Part shown: in pieces, positions 36,875 to 45,726 of the stretch
Position numbering within the stretch: the first letter of the stretch is position 1
How the letters are laid out: each line of letters starts with the position of its first letter
Assembly (NCBI GenBank): GCA_028280195.1
Contig: JANQMH010000069.1
Span: 1 to 64,000, forward strand
Reading direction: 5' to 3'
Length of the DNA: 64,000 nt
Origin: Exilibacterium sp.
GTDB lineage: Bacteria > Pseudomonadota > Gammaproteobacteria > Pseudomonadales > Cellvibrionaceae
The notes under the pieces: generated by a model
What the model saw: the letters and a program-made list of their open reading frames with translations, nothing else
Database searches by the model: none
Told to the model about the DNA's origin: nothing
Program-made: the position numbers and the translations under genes

Positions 36875-38239
36875 CTAGTTTTTATAATAATTCTGCACCA
36901 CCATTTGATATTTCCCATTAGCAGCTGCAGGAATATCGTTTACCTGCTCGACATCGATAGCCAGCTCTGTACTTAACATCTTGCGCAGTTCCCACTTCAT
37001 AAAATCCTCCTCATCCTGTGAGAAGTTTTTATTGGCCACCAATTTGACCAGAACACGCTCGGGTTCGTTTTGAATAATCTGCGTCTTAGTCACATTCTCC
37101 AAATATTCAAAGGCAATGGCAATCGACGCCGTAGAAACCCTTTTGCCCTGGGAGACAATAACGGCCCCCACCTTACCGGAAAGCTCTTCAAGAATCGGTG
37201 TATTACGCCCGCACGGGCAAGGCTTCCTGCTGATTTTCCCCAAATCGCCAATGCGGTATCTGATCAGCGGCATGGCCTCATTGAGCAGACTGGTAACAAT
37301 CAGTTCGCCTTCACCTTCCGGCGTGATTTGACCATCCGCACCCAGCACTTCGGCAACGCCGTATTCCATGGCAATGTGCTTATTGCCATACTCGCATTCT
37401 CCGGCAAAAATAACGCTTTCCGCCGATCCATATTGATCATAGACTTTGCAGCCAAGGGCTTTCTCCATCACTTCGCGCTGCTTTTTGGTGAAATTTTCCG
37501 AGCTGGTACTGATGCCCTTAGGCGTAAAAGTCAAGGTCCGATCGTTTTGCAGAATAAACTCGGCGATACGAAATACAGAGAGAGGATAGCCTTCAATCAA
37601 TGTCGGCTTCAATTGATTTAACTTGTCGACATAGTGGGGCAGATTCGCATCGCTCATATGAAACGAAGAAAACAGCGTTTGATGGCCGAAGACATTCTGC
37701 CGCCAGAAAGGCGGTGTATTGTCATCCGGGTTTTGCAGTTTACGCCCGAGAAAAGACGCTCTTTTGTCAAAAATACCGACACCAAAACCGCGATAAAAAC
37801 GATTCCAGAATGCATAGGTTTTGCGGCGGATATCCTTGGTCATACGCACCCCCAGCGGGGTACCGGTACTACCGCCGGTATAGATGGTTAAAAGTGACTT
37901 TTGCGAATAACGGTTTGACACAAAATCTCCTGTCGCTTGAGCGATTTCACTGCGATTCAGCACCGGGAACTGAGCCAGATCCGGCTCGCTAATGCCCAGT
38001 TTCCGGTAGTAAGGAACATCGGCCATGGCATTTTTGAGCACCTGGCTGAGTAGTGATTGCTGAAGCTGGTCCAGCTCATCACGGCTTTTGAATTCATTGG
38101 CAAACAGCGTTTCCGACAAGCTGTGATACACACCACTGTAACGGCGGTGCCGCTCGATCAACCCCGCCAGGCTGGCCAGCGTATTCTGAACAAAGACAGG
38201 GCTTGCCAGATAAATATGTTCTTGGAAATGGCTTTTCAT
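36875..38239 (-). CDS. CapK-like adenylate-forming enzyme (phenylacetate-CoA ligase family)
   Basis: Protein of 454 residues of the AMP-forming superfamily. The P-loop TIYTGGSTGTPLGVRMTKD, the motif KVYDQYGSAESVIFAGEC, and IRYRIGDLGKISRKPCPCGRNTPIL match PaaK/CapK proteins, the latter found in capsule and exopolysaccharide loci. The Cys-x-Cys-Gly-Arg segment is typical of this branch. Start ATG at 38239 preferred; the frame is open to 38281. Nearby wecB-wecC support a surface-polysaccharide role; the acid substrate is unknown. Confidence 0.8.
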   Translation of the reverse strand: MKSHFQEHIYLASPVFVQNTLASLAGLIERHRRYSGVYHSLSETLFANEFKSRDELDQLQQSLLSQVLKNAMADVPYYRKLGISEPDLAQFPVLNRSEIAQATGDFVSNRYSQKSLLTIYTGGSTGTPLGVRMTKDIRRKTYAFWNRFYRGFGVGIFDKRASFLGRKLQNPDDNTPPFWRQNVFGHQTLFSSFHMSDANLPHYVDKLNQLKPTLIEGYPLSVFRIAEFILQNDRTLTFTPKGISTSSENFTKKQREVMEKALGCKVYDQYGSAESVIFAGECEYGNKHIAMEYGVAEVLGADGQITPEGEGELIVTSLLNEAMPLIRYRIGDLGKISRKPCPCGRNTPILEELSGKVGAVIVSQGKRVSTASIAIAFEYLENVTKTQIIQNEPERVLVKLVANKNFSQDEEDFMKWELRKMLSTELAIDVEQVNDIPAAANGKYQMVVQNYYKN

Positions 38240-38313
38240 AGTCAATACATTCTCGCTGTGAGTGGGTCGGCTCGCCCGCATCGAAGCGAGAGTATAATGG
38301 CTCAGTGGTAGTT

Positions 38314-38619
38314 TTCCTACACAAGCAATAAACCCTTGCCCCGGCGAGGCGTGTAATCAGGCGCCAGCCGCCGCGGGCACAGCTCCATCAGGATGGCGGT
38401 ATACCGGCAGATCTCCGGCAGATCATGCAGCCGGCCCTCCGCTTCCTCCAGGCGGCCCTGCTTGCACAGATTACTGGCCGGTAACAAGTCGGCCTCCGCC
38501 ACCGTGCGCTCCTTGCCGGCTTCAATGGCTACCGTTCTGAGCTGCTCGATAGCCTGTTAAGCGTCATCGTACTTCTTCGTACTCTGCACACAGAGCTACC
38601 CCAATGCTTTCTGATGATC
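38314..38619 (-). pseudogene. Decayed gene fragment, TPR-like
   Basis: One continuous frame on the minus strand reads SPDHQKALG-stop-LCVQSTKKYDDA-stop-QAIEQLRTVAIEAGKE and on to EADLLPASNLCKQGRLEEAEGRL and ICRYTAILMELCPRRLA. Amphipathic, Ala/Leu/Glu-rich helices of this kind occur in TPR-type domains. Two in-frame stops and no start show decay. GC content is higher than its flanks, as for old core sequence. The identification is tentative. Confidence 0.4.
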
Positions 38620-39080
38620 TGGCGATAAAAAATAAGAGAGTTTAAAGCGATTCTTTTGCATATTCTGGGCAACGTTAGCCTATAGTGCCAGCATAGCCCT
38701 TCTTGTATAGATAAACAGTATTGCAATAGGAACCGACTGGAGTCAGTATTAAAACCAGTTAGGCGTGCTTCACTATGCTTTTTATACAAGGGATTCAAAT
38801 AACTCTCTGATGTTAAAAGGGAATTCTTTATTTCAACTGAAACTCCTATTAGATATATGGCAAGTTGGTGTGCTCAAATATGTCAGGGTGAAAGTCTTTC
38901 TTCCATCACAGTACAAAACTTTCAACTGAATGACTGATCGATAAAGAATGCACGAAGCGATAAGTAACAGCGATATCTGTAAAAGAAATCTACTACGATA
39001 TGCTCGAAATTATATTCATCCACGGGGAATCGATTTTTCTACAGGCTCGTTAGCTTCCTTCACTTAAAAAGGACTTTGAA
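38620..39080. other. AT-rich intergenic region
   Basis: About 460 bp without a supported gene, between debris and a membrane-protein gene. It marks the visible drop in GC that continues to about 54.5 kb. No repeat, RNA gene or strong promoter was recognised. Confidence 0.5.
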
Positions 39081-39767
39081 ATGAAAAAGATAGATTTAGC
39101 TTCTGGCATGGCGTCCCTTTGTCTATCGCTGATTTATATAGGTGCATTTATATATTTTGGCTTATTCTCGAATTATCCCTATGAAGCATCCACATCGGAG
39201 CAAATCGCTTATCTTTCCACACATCATTTCTCTGTCGCTTCAATCTATTTTTTGATTTATGTTGTATTTGGTGTTGTCCTTTCTGTTCTTGTCTTAGGCT
39301 TGCATGAAAAGTGTTTCTCTTCATCGGGCTTGTTACGTAAGCTTTCGACCTTATTTGGTGTAATATGGGTAGGCTTTGTAATCGCAAGTGGCATGATTTC
39401 TGTAATCGGTCTTAATGCGGTTGTCGATCTGTCCGGGACCGACGTCGATAGAGCGTTCGAGACCTGGATGATTGTTATGTTATTAACGGAGAGCCTGGGT
39501 GGCGGCAACGAGTTGCTGGGGGGACTCTGGGTACTACTGGCGAGCATATGCAACTTATCAGCGAAAATATTTAATAAACCTCTAAACTATTTGGGCATCT
39601 TCGTCGGTGCGGCTGGTATAGCGACTATATATCCTGCCGAAATATTTACAGAAATATTTGGTTTTTCTCAGATCATATGGTTTATTTTCTTAGGTATCTG
39701 TTTTATCTCTAACCATAATGCTGACAACCAACATCAGATACGCGACTGCGACGTTAGACTTTCATGA
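39081..39767 (+). CDS. Six-helix membrane protein of unknown function (DUF4386-like)
   Basis: Protein of 228 residues, mostly hydrophobic. Helices near 8-30, 50-75, 85-110, 125-160 (with EGTG-poor TESLGGGNELLGGLWVLLAS), 165-185 and 190-212. The general pattern, with a Gly-rich fourth helix, resembles DUF4386 proteins, which have no known function. The last 4 bp (ATGA) overlap the next gene, so the two are coupled. Confidence 0.6.
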   Translation: MKKIDLASGMASLCLSLIYIGAFIYFGLFSNYPYEASTSEQIAYLSTHHFSVASIYFLIYVVFGVVLSVLVLGLHEKCFSSSGLLRKLSTLFGVIWVGFVIASGMISVIGLNAVVDLSGTDVDRAFETWMIVMLLTESLGGGNELLGGLWVLLASICNLSAKIFNKPLNYLGIFVGAAGIATIYPAEIFTEIFGFSQIIWFIFLGICFISNHNADNQHQIRDCDVRLS

Positions 39768-40213
39768 AGAAAGAAGATCTCATCAATAAAATAAAAATGG
39801 TATTTTCAGATGTAACCTTGAGAGATGGTATAGGCCTATGGGAAGCACAAGCTATTGATGATTACGAGCCAGAAAGTGTACAAAGAAAAAATAGGCAAAA
39901 GGACGAGAAGACTGATTGGTCTTCATTTAACTACACGGAGCTACAGAGGTGCCATAGCAGCTTATCATTCTTTGATGCCAGTGGAATGAGATTTCATTTA
40001 CCCGCATTTTTAATTGGCAGTATAAAGGGCGAGCTGGATGATCCGGTATTCCATCTTACTCAGCTCGACGATTATGCAAAATCAAAATTGACCACTTTAA
40101 ATGCGGAGCAAAGAGAGGCGGTAGTGGCCTATCTAAATTGGTGTTTGCAAAGTATCGAATATCAGTTTGAACATGTCACTATTAAAAGAGCACTGGATAA
40201 GTATTGGATTTGA
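39764..40213 (+). CDS. DUF6714-like protein
   Basis: Soluble protein of 149 residues, overlapping the membrane-protein gene by 4 bp. Opening LINKIKMVFSDVTLRDGIGLWEAQAIDDYE and middle LSFFDASGMRFHLPAFLIGSI and QREAVVAYLNWCLQS are the pattern of DUF6714, small proteins often found in TA- or immunity-like contexts but with no proven function. Its role next to a membrane protein is unknown. Confidence 0.65.
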   Translation: MKKEDLINKIKMVFSDVTLRDGIGLWEAQAIDDYEPESVQRKNRQKDEKTDWSSFNYTELQRCHSSLSFFDASGMRFHLPAFLIGSIKGELDDPVFHLTQLDDYAKSKLTTLNAEQREAVVAYLNWCLQSIEYQFEHVTIKRALDKYWI

Positions 40214-40307
40214 AAAATACAAAAAAACAATGAACTGCGCATTTACGAAACCGGATGCAGCAAAGCGGCACCGGCCATTGATGAGCTATGTTCTCCAGGG
40301 AGAAACG

Positions 40308-40691
40308 ATGAACAAACCACAATTTTACACTGTTACTGCTGTCTATATTGTTCTGCTAGCGTTCACGGGCTACTTGGCATTCTTTAAATTTCCAGGGGCA
40401 TACAGTTTGCCAACACCTCAAATGGTTAAAACTCTGGCAGGAGATGCCGAGTTGAAACAAGAATTATTGGATGATGTAAGAGAATCACGTGCGCGACATA
40501 CCAAGATAATAGAGCTGGCATCGCAATCGTTTAACATAATATTAGGGGCTCTACTCGGTTTCTTGTCAGCTATTGCAACAGGGAGTATTTCAATTAGTCG
40601 CAACAAACCGAGAGAATCAGAACACAAGCAGTCAAGCAGCCCAAACGCCGATGACGCTGCTTCTCAAAAAGTTATGCGCGAACCTCTATGA
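40308..40691 (+). CDS. Small two-helix membrane protein
   Basis: Predicted 127-residue protein. One N-terminal helix (VTAVYIVLLAFTGYLAFF), a charged coiled middle (LAGDAELKQELLDDVRESRARH), a second helix (FNIILGALLGFLSAIATGSIS) and a polar tail. An ATG at 40308 with AGGGAGA before it is much better than the upstream frame start. No family recognised. It follows the DUF6714-like gene by 94 bp. Confidence 0.55.
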   Translation: MNKPQFYTVTAVYIVLLAFTGYLAFFKFPGAYSLPTPQMVKTLAGDAELKQELLDDVRESRARHTKIIELASQSFNIILGALLGFLSAIATGSISISRNKPRESEHKQSSSPNADDAASQKVMREPL

Positions 40692-41122
40692 AACTGTTCG
40701 AAGCATTATCCCTGTTTTCTGCAGAGATTGAGTAGGGATCAAGGCAAGTCGGAGGAGATTAACTACCTTTTCCAGCCAAAGCCACCCTTACCATACCATG
40801 GCGGCCAAGGGAGCCTTCAGCGCTCCCTGTGGAACCCATCGACCAGGAGTAAGGTTTCAGTTCTCTCCCTGGACCCCAGAGATCAAAGGGCGATATGCCT
40901 CCCCCTTTGAAAACCCCGCGCATCAATACCTTGCCGTTAGTAGATCACAATCAAAGTCTCGCCGCCTCTGGAGCTGTGCCACCACTTTCAATCAGACTGT
41001 AATCAAGCATGAAATACTGGCTTTCCCTCTTTGTCCATTTTGCCTAAAGGGCCGCTTTTAGGCGTGTGACGACCAGCGATATGTCATGTTTATAGAAGTA
41101 AAAACTTGTATTGTCTTTAATA
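40692..41122. other. Intergenic region with a short hairpin
   Basis: About 430 bp with no supported gene. GGGAGC at 40809 and GCTCCC at 40822 form a short stem. GC-richer scraps in an AT-rich area suggest decayed sequence. The right half lies downstream of the convergent AraC gene. Confidence 0.45.
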
Positions 41123-42157
41123 CTACTGAAACTTCTGGCGGTGGCGCTGTAAAGTTTGAGAAGGCAGCTCCCCAAACTGTTTTTTATAATAATTAGCAAA
41201 ACGACTAAAGTGAGTAAAGCCACTGTCAATGGCCACATTGGTCACCGAGATAGAGCTAGCAGTAGCGGACGCCAATGTCTCATAGGCTAACCTTAATCGC
41301 TCCACACGCAGGAATTTCATTGGAGTCATACCATAATATTTCTTAAATTCAGTGTATAAAGAAGTCTTGGTTAAGCCGGAAGCCTGGACTATATCATCCA
41401 AATGAATATTTTCGGTTGCATTTTCTTTTAGGTAATTAGCTGTCGCCCTGCAACCTACAGAAGGTTTTAATTCATGAATTTTGGTAAGTTTATCCGTGTA
41501 ATTATTCGGAACATTCAACAACAGCATTGAGGCGAACAACCCTTCTAACTCCCTGCCAACAGCTTCATAGGTAGATAATGACTTTCTCTGGTGACATTCT
41601 CTCCACACTTGTAAAATCATATTTTTCAACGACTCTGTACTATCTTTTAGCACCTGAGGGTGGCAAGCAAAGGTCAATGGTGAATTTGGTCTTTCCCCCA
41701 GATGTTGAACTAACACTCGGTCTATCGCACTGCGCGTAATTCTTACACTGATATTACGATAGTCGTGGGAGGCCTCCAGTGTGACTGGACAAGTCGGGTT
41801 GATTACGGTGAGTGAATCCGATCCTCCCTCAACTCTTTTACCGCCGGCTTCAATGGAATAATGGCCGCCGACTGGTAACATCAAACAATAGTTTTCATCC
41901 GAAAACTCACCAATGCTATTGCTCAGCTCTCTTCCATAAGCTAACCAGTTAATGCAGATATCAGCAATCCAAGCATAGGAATGTTCAAACTGGATTTTCT
42001 TGCCTCTACCTACCGGCTTAATATTATGAGGGCCAAATAAACCGGTAATTCTTTCAATAGCAATATCTATGTCCTGGGTCTGAAATGAGCCAGACCTAGC
42101 CATATGTTTGGCATGAATAGAAGCATCTTGATGATATTGCGCAGAGATATTATTCAC
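41123..42157 (-). CDS. AraC-family transcriptional regulator
   Basis: Regulator of 344 residues. A long N-terminal AraC-type sensor (about 1-230; CLMLPVGGHYSIEAGGKRVEGG) is followed by a C-terminal double helix-turn-helix: ENIHLDDIVQASGLTKTSLYTEFKKYYGMTPMKFLRVERLRLA and SVTNVAIDSGFTHFSRFANYYKKQFGELPSQ. It is the last gene of a set all on the minus strand with a TonB receptor and hydantoinase genes, which it probably controls; the effector is not known. Confidence 0.9.
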   Translation of the reverse strand: MNNISAQYHQDASIHAKHMARSGSFQTQDIDIAIERITGLFGPHNIKPVGRGKKIQFEHSYAWIADICINWLAYGRELSNSIGEFSDENYCLMLPVGGHYSIEAGGKRVEGGSDSLTVINPTCPVTLEASHDYRNISVRITRSAIDRVLVQHLGERPNSPLTFACHPQVLKDSTESLKNMILQVWRECHQRKSLSTYEAVGRELEGLFASMLLLNVPNNYTDKLTKIHELKPSVGCRATANYLKENATENIHLDDIVQASGLTKTSLYTEFKKYYGMTPMKFLRVERLRLAYETLASATASSISVTNVAIDSGFTHFSRFANYYKKQFGELPSQTLQRHRQKFQ

Positions 42158-42486
42158 CCGCTCATCTCAGAAAAACTTACAGCCCAAAACAGATGTTAAC
42201 TGAGTCTACTACTCGAAAACAGCCAAGTCAAGAATGGCAAAAAAGGGATTTTATTATTAATTTTCAATAACTTAAACTTAAAAAAAATATAGAGACCTAA
42301 AACATATTACAACTATAGAAGTTTTAGCTATCGAATTAGGCCTCAAATATCTCTATATAAGAGTGATCACGCCATGCGTATATCTCAGCATTTGATACTC
42401 CAAAGACACTATTATTTCCCTTCGTTCCTGTACAAATGGCTGGCCAAACTGCCTGTTAAGATCATCATGGCCTTTCCATTAGCTTA
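42158..42486. other. Intergenic region upstream of the AraC gene
   Basis: 329 bp, strongly AT-rich, with no gene supported. It lies between the stop of the TonB receptor gene and the start of the AraC gene and must hold the latter's promoter. A-run AAAAAAA near 42283 and several near-consensus TATA-like hexamers are seen, none decisive. Confidence 0.5.
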
Positions 42487-44916
42487 TTATTGCCATTGGT
42501 AGCTCAAAGTCGCGACAACCCACCTTGGCTTACCATAAGCTTCTTCAGTACAGCCACAAAGCGTTGACAGGTCAAAACCGGTGGTCTGATAGCGAGAGTC
42601 TGTGAAATTGGATACAAGCAGTGATGCCTCCCATTTTTCATTGCCGGACAACCATGAGAGACGTGTATTAGCTACCGTATAGCTATCCATCCTTTGTGAC
42701 TGAAAGTTTCGAATATTATGGAAAGCACTGGACGCGTAATTGGCGTCAAGCTGGGCCGTGATCGTCCCACCTAACAACGCATTTGGCCACTGGTACTGCA
42801 CCAGAGCCGCAATTTGTGTATCTGGTGTAAAACTGGGTTCTACATCGCGTAACACACCATCCGCTACTGCAAGGTTTTCCACTTCTGCATCGATATAAGC
42901 CACACTTAGCATAAAACTTAGACGGTCTGTCGGCGTTGTCTGAAGTTCAAGTTCAAAGCCCTTGTAAGTGGCATCTGTATTACGGATAAAGCTGGAAGAG
43001 CGAATAAAAAGCAGTGCTTGATAATCAGTATAGTCATAGTAATAAAACGAACCATTCAATCTCGTTTTACCATCCATCCAGCTGGTCTTAAACCCTGCCT
43101 CGTATGCAAGCAGTATTTCTTCATCATAGGGTATTTCAGAAGTCAATAAGGCAGGTGTCACCAGATCATTAAGTTGTGCATTAAAGCTCCCTGCTTTCAC
43201 GCCTCGATTAATACCCGCATAAAGCAGCACATCATCGTTAGGGCGGTAATCGAGTTGAATTTTTCCTGTCCATAAGGAGTCAGAAATTTTGTCATTGAAG
43301 GACGGATACTCCAGTCCAGTTACGAAAACGGGTGCGTCTGCATCGATAAAAGCATCATCAATATTAAGCAATATTGGGTTGCTGTAGTTGTATTCTTTCT
43401 CTTCCAGCACAGCACGAATACCAGCGATCACAGTAAACTCTTCATTTAACTCGTAATCTACTTGTCCGAATATAGAATAAGAATCGGTCTCTAAATCAAC
43501 AAAGGTATCTGACTCTATAGAAGGGAAACCGGGAAATAACAGTGGAGACTCTTCAAAAAAGCCAAGACCTTGTTTGGCATCGACTTCTGCGTTTAGATAA
43601 TAAAAACCAGCTACCCATTTGCCTCGTTCCGTACTGCCACTTAGACGAAATTCTTGAGTAAAGCTTTCATGTTCGGAATCCGCCATAAATGCACCCAAAG
43701 GTGCTGGTGAGCCATCGACGTCTAATGTTGCCCTCTTATCAGCAAACATATAGTGGCTAACCGACGTTAACGCTATGCCCCCTAAGTCCCAATCTAGCTT
43801 CGCTGTCAGGCCATGGGTTTTGTATCTGTTTGCGTCGTCGGGCGCATGATCCGATGACGTATCAAAGTCATCTCCGTCTGGATCAATATAGCCATAAAGA
43901 TCGCCACCCGGTACAGGGCGAATGCTATCTTCATTCAATCCAGGAACCTCCCCATCAACAAAAGACAGCGGTAAGCATCCGCCAGTTGCCGCATCTATAG
44001 CTTCACAATTAGACGGATTGCTCGTTAAGGCGAATACCGAATCCACATGCAAACCATTCGAGAGTACGGGAACTGTTCCTGTTGATTGATATGGGCCTGT
44101 AGAGGCTTCTTGGTCACCCGAAAAACCACTGACAAGCAATTCTGCATCGGCATTAATTTCCCATAACAGTTGACCACGAAAGGCCAGCTGTTCATCTGTC
44201 CAGAGGTCGTCAGCGCCGCTACGAGAGGGCGCAATAGGCTCTCCGGTAAATGGGTTAGTCGCCTGCGCAAATGGAAAGAGATTATCCAGAATAGCGCCGT
44301 GTTTGTTATAGAGCATTGAGACTCTACCAGAAAGACTGTCACTCAATCCTCCACCGGCAGCAGCTTCCAAACGTACCTGATCGAAAGAACCGAAACCTGT
44401 GTTGATAAACCCGTCCCTCTCCTGGGAAGGTTTACGCGTAATGTAATGGGCAAGCCCACCAGTTGCATTCCGGCCAAATAATGTGCCTTGAGGACCTTTC
44501 AGTATTTCAACGCGTTCCAAATCGAACAGCGCGAAGACCTGGGCCTGCGGGGAGATAATGTAACCCTCATCGATATATACGGCATTTGGCGCTTCTGTAT
44601 GATCGGCAAAATCATTTTGTGTCACGCCACGAATAGTAAACTGCCGTGTTTGCCCGCCACTGCTAGACGATATATGAACACCTGGCGTTATCGCAGCAAT
44701 TTCGGTGCTCTCAATCAAGCCAAGAGCCTGAATTTGCTCTCCGGAAAATGCAGTAATCGAGATACCCACATCCTGAATATTCTGCTCACGCTTTTGCGCG
44801 GTAACAAGCACTTCTTCCAGTAATTGTGCATGACTTAAAGTCGGAATAAGTAACGAAAAGCTAAGTGACGCAACGTAAGAAAAACGCTTGAATCGGTTAT
44901 AACGTATGATAGACAT
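42487..44916 (-). CDS. TonB-dependent receptor (catabolic-island type)
   Basis: Outer-membrane receptor of 809 residues with a signal peptide (YVASLSFSLLIPTLSHA). The TonB box region reads LLEEVLVTAQKREQNIQDVGISITAF, then the plug (TIRGVTQNDF, GPQGTLFGRNATGG) and a barrel ending VVATLSYQWQ. This subfamily, common in sphingomonads and marine gammaproteobacteria, takes up organic substrates rather than iron complexes. It sits directly between an AraC regulator and the ABM-HyuBA genes on the same strand. Substrate unknown. Confidence 0.92.
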   Translation of the reverse strand: MSIIRYNRFKRFSYVASLSFSLLIPTLSHAQLLEEVLVTAQKREQNIQDVGISITAFSGEQIQALGLIESTEIAAITPGVHISSSSGGQTRQFTIRGVTQNDFADHTEAPNAVYIDEGYIISPQAQVFALFDLERVEILKGPQGTLFGRNATGGLAHYITRKPSQERDGFINTGFGSFDQVRLEAAAGGGLSDSLSGRVSMLYNKHGAILDNLFPFAQATNPFTGEPIAPSRSGADDLWTDEQLAFRGQLLWEINADAELLVSGFSGDQEASTGPYQSTGTVPVLSNGLHVDSVFALTSNPSNCEAIDAATGGCLPLSFVDGEVPGLNEDSIRPVPGGDLYGYIDPDGDDFDTSSDHAPDDANRYKTHGLTAKLDWDLGGIALTSVSHYMFADKRATLDVDGSPAPLGAFMADSEHESFTQEFRLSGSTERGKWVAGFYYLNAEVDAKQGLGFFEESPLLFPGFPSIESDTFVDLETDSYSIFGQVDYELNEEFTVIAGIRAVLEEKEYNYSNPILLNIDDAFIDADAPVFVTGLEYPSFNDKISDSLWTGKIQLDYRPNDDVLLYAGINRGVKAGSFNAQLNDLVTPALLTSEIPYDEEILLAYEAGFKTSWMDGKTRLNGSFYYYDYTDYQALLFIRSSSFIRNTDATYKGFELELQTTPTDRLSFMLSVAYIDAEVENLAVADGVLRDVEPSFTPDTQIAALVQYQWPNALLGGTITAQLDANYASSAFHNIRNFQSQRMDSYTVANTRLSWLSGNEKWEASLLVSNFTDSRYQTTGFDLSTLCGCTEEAYGKPRWVVATLSYQWQ

Positions 44917-45297
44917 ACTGGTTCCTCCCCAAATTTAGTATTTTTATCCTCGCGTGATACCCCACGAAGAATGCTTAACTCACTACCATCAAACCTACTG
45001 TGGGAAAAGGAAGGGTACTATCCGTAATAATCTTTACTTGTATCCGTATTTTCCGCTTGAGAGAGCGATCTCCAATCTAATTTTTCTGTTAAAGCAAGGC
45101 AAACAGCATCGGTATTTTTACACCACTACGACTGTCATTTTGTGGGGACTTTGAGAGAAGTAGCTATGAAATCTGGAATTAGATAACGGGTCGAAGATTA
45201 ATGTGATAGCTTCACTCTGACCGCAAAGTCAATTTAGTGATACCCGTGAGTGATACCCGTTAGAGTAAGATCTGGTTAGTTTTACCTTGCTTTCTAA
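44917..45297. other. Intergenic region upstream of the TonB receptor gene
   Basis: 381 bp without a supported gene. It should carry the TonB receptor promoter and possibly an AraC site. AGTGATACCCGT is repeated at 45236 and 45249 (13-bp period), and GTGATACCC recurs near 44955, an obvious place to look for regulator binding. Confidence 0.55.
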
Positions 45298-45585
45298 TCA
45301 GCATCGTAAAAAAAAGCGAGTGATCGGGTCTGCACCCATATACTGCCTTAATTTGGCCATATCCCCCCGTTCTTTGCGCCATGCCAGATAGGCAAAATAG
45401 GCTTCCTTTGCCGTCCATTCCTCTACCATAAACACGGTCCCGGGTGACTCTTCTTCCGTGTGCAATTCAAATTTGATACAGCCTTCAAAGTTCCGAGTCT
45501 CATCCTGAGTCTCAATTAAATAAGTAGAAAATTCGTTCTCTAACCCTGTTTTCGCCGCAAATTCAACCGTAATAACAACAGACAT
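45298..45585 (-). CDS. ABM (antibiotic biosynthesis monooxygenase) domain protein
   Basis: Small protein of 95 residues with the ferredoxin-like ABM fold: VVITVEFAAKTGLENEFSTYLIETQDETRNFEGCIKFEL, ESPGTVFMVEEWTAKEAYFAYLAWRKERGDM. The family includes cofactor-free monooxygenases of quinone-like or heme-like substrates and small isomerases; the His usually invoked at the active site is uncertain here. It is followed by a GC-rich scrap at 45650-45720 and then HyuB. Confidence 0.75.
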   Translation of the reverse strand: MSVVITVEFAAKTGLENEFSTYLIETQDETRNFEGCIKFELHTEEESPGTVFMVEEWTAKEAYFAYLAWRKERGDMAKLRQYMGADPITRFFLRC

Positions 45586-45726
45586 ATAGGCACCTTTTGA
45601 TAGTTTGTGAGGTTTTCATTTGCTAGATTCAACGCGGCTAGCATGCGTTTTAGCTGTGCCGCCGCCGGCCCAGGTAGGCCAGCGACGACCAGGACGAGAT
45701 TGTTTACCACGCTTTTCTCATAAGCT

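Noticed and set aside
40728..41061. Open frames of 60-87 codons after the two-helix protein
   Set aside because: No start signal, no recognisable sequence; region looks decayed.
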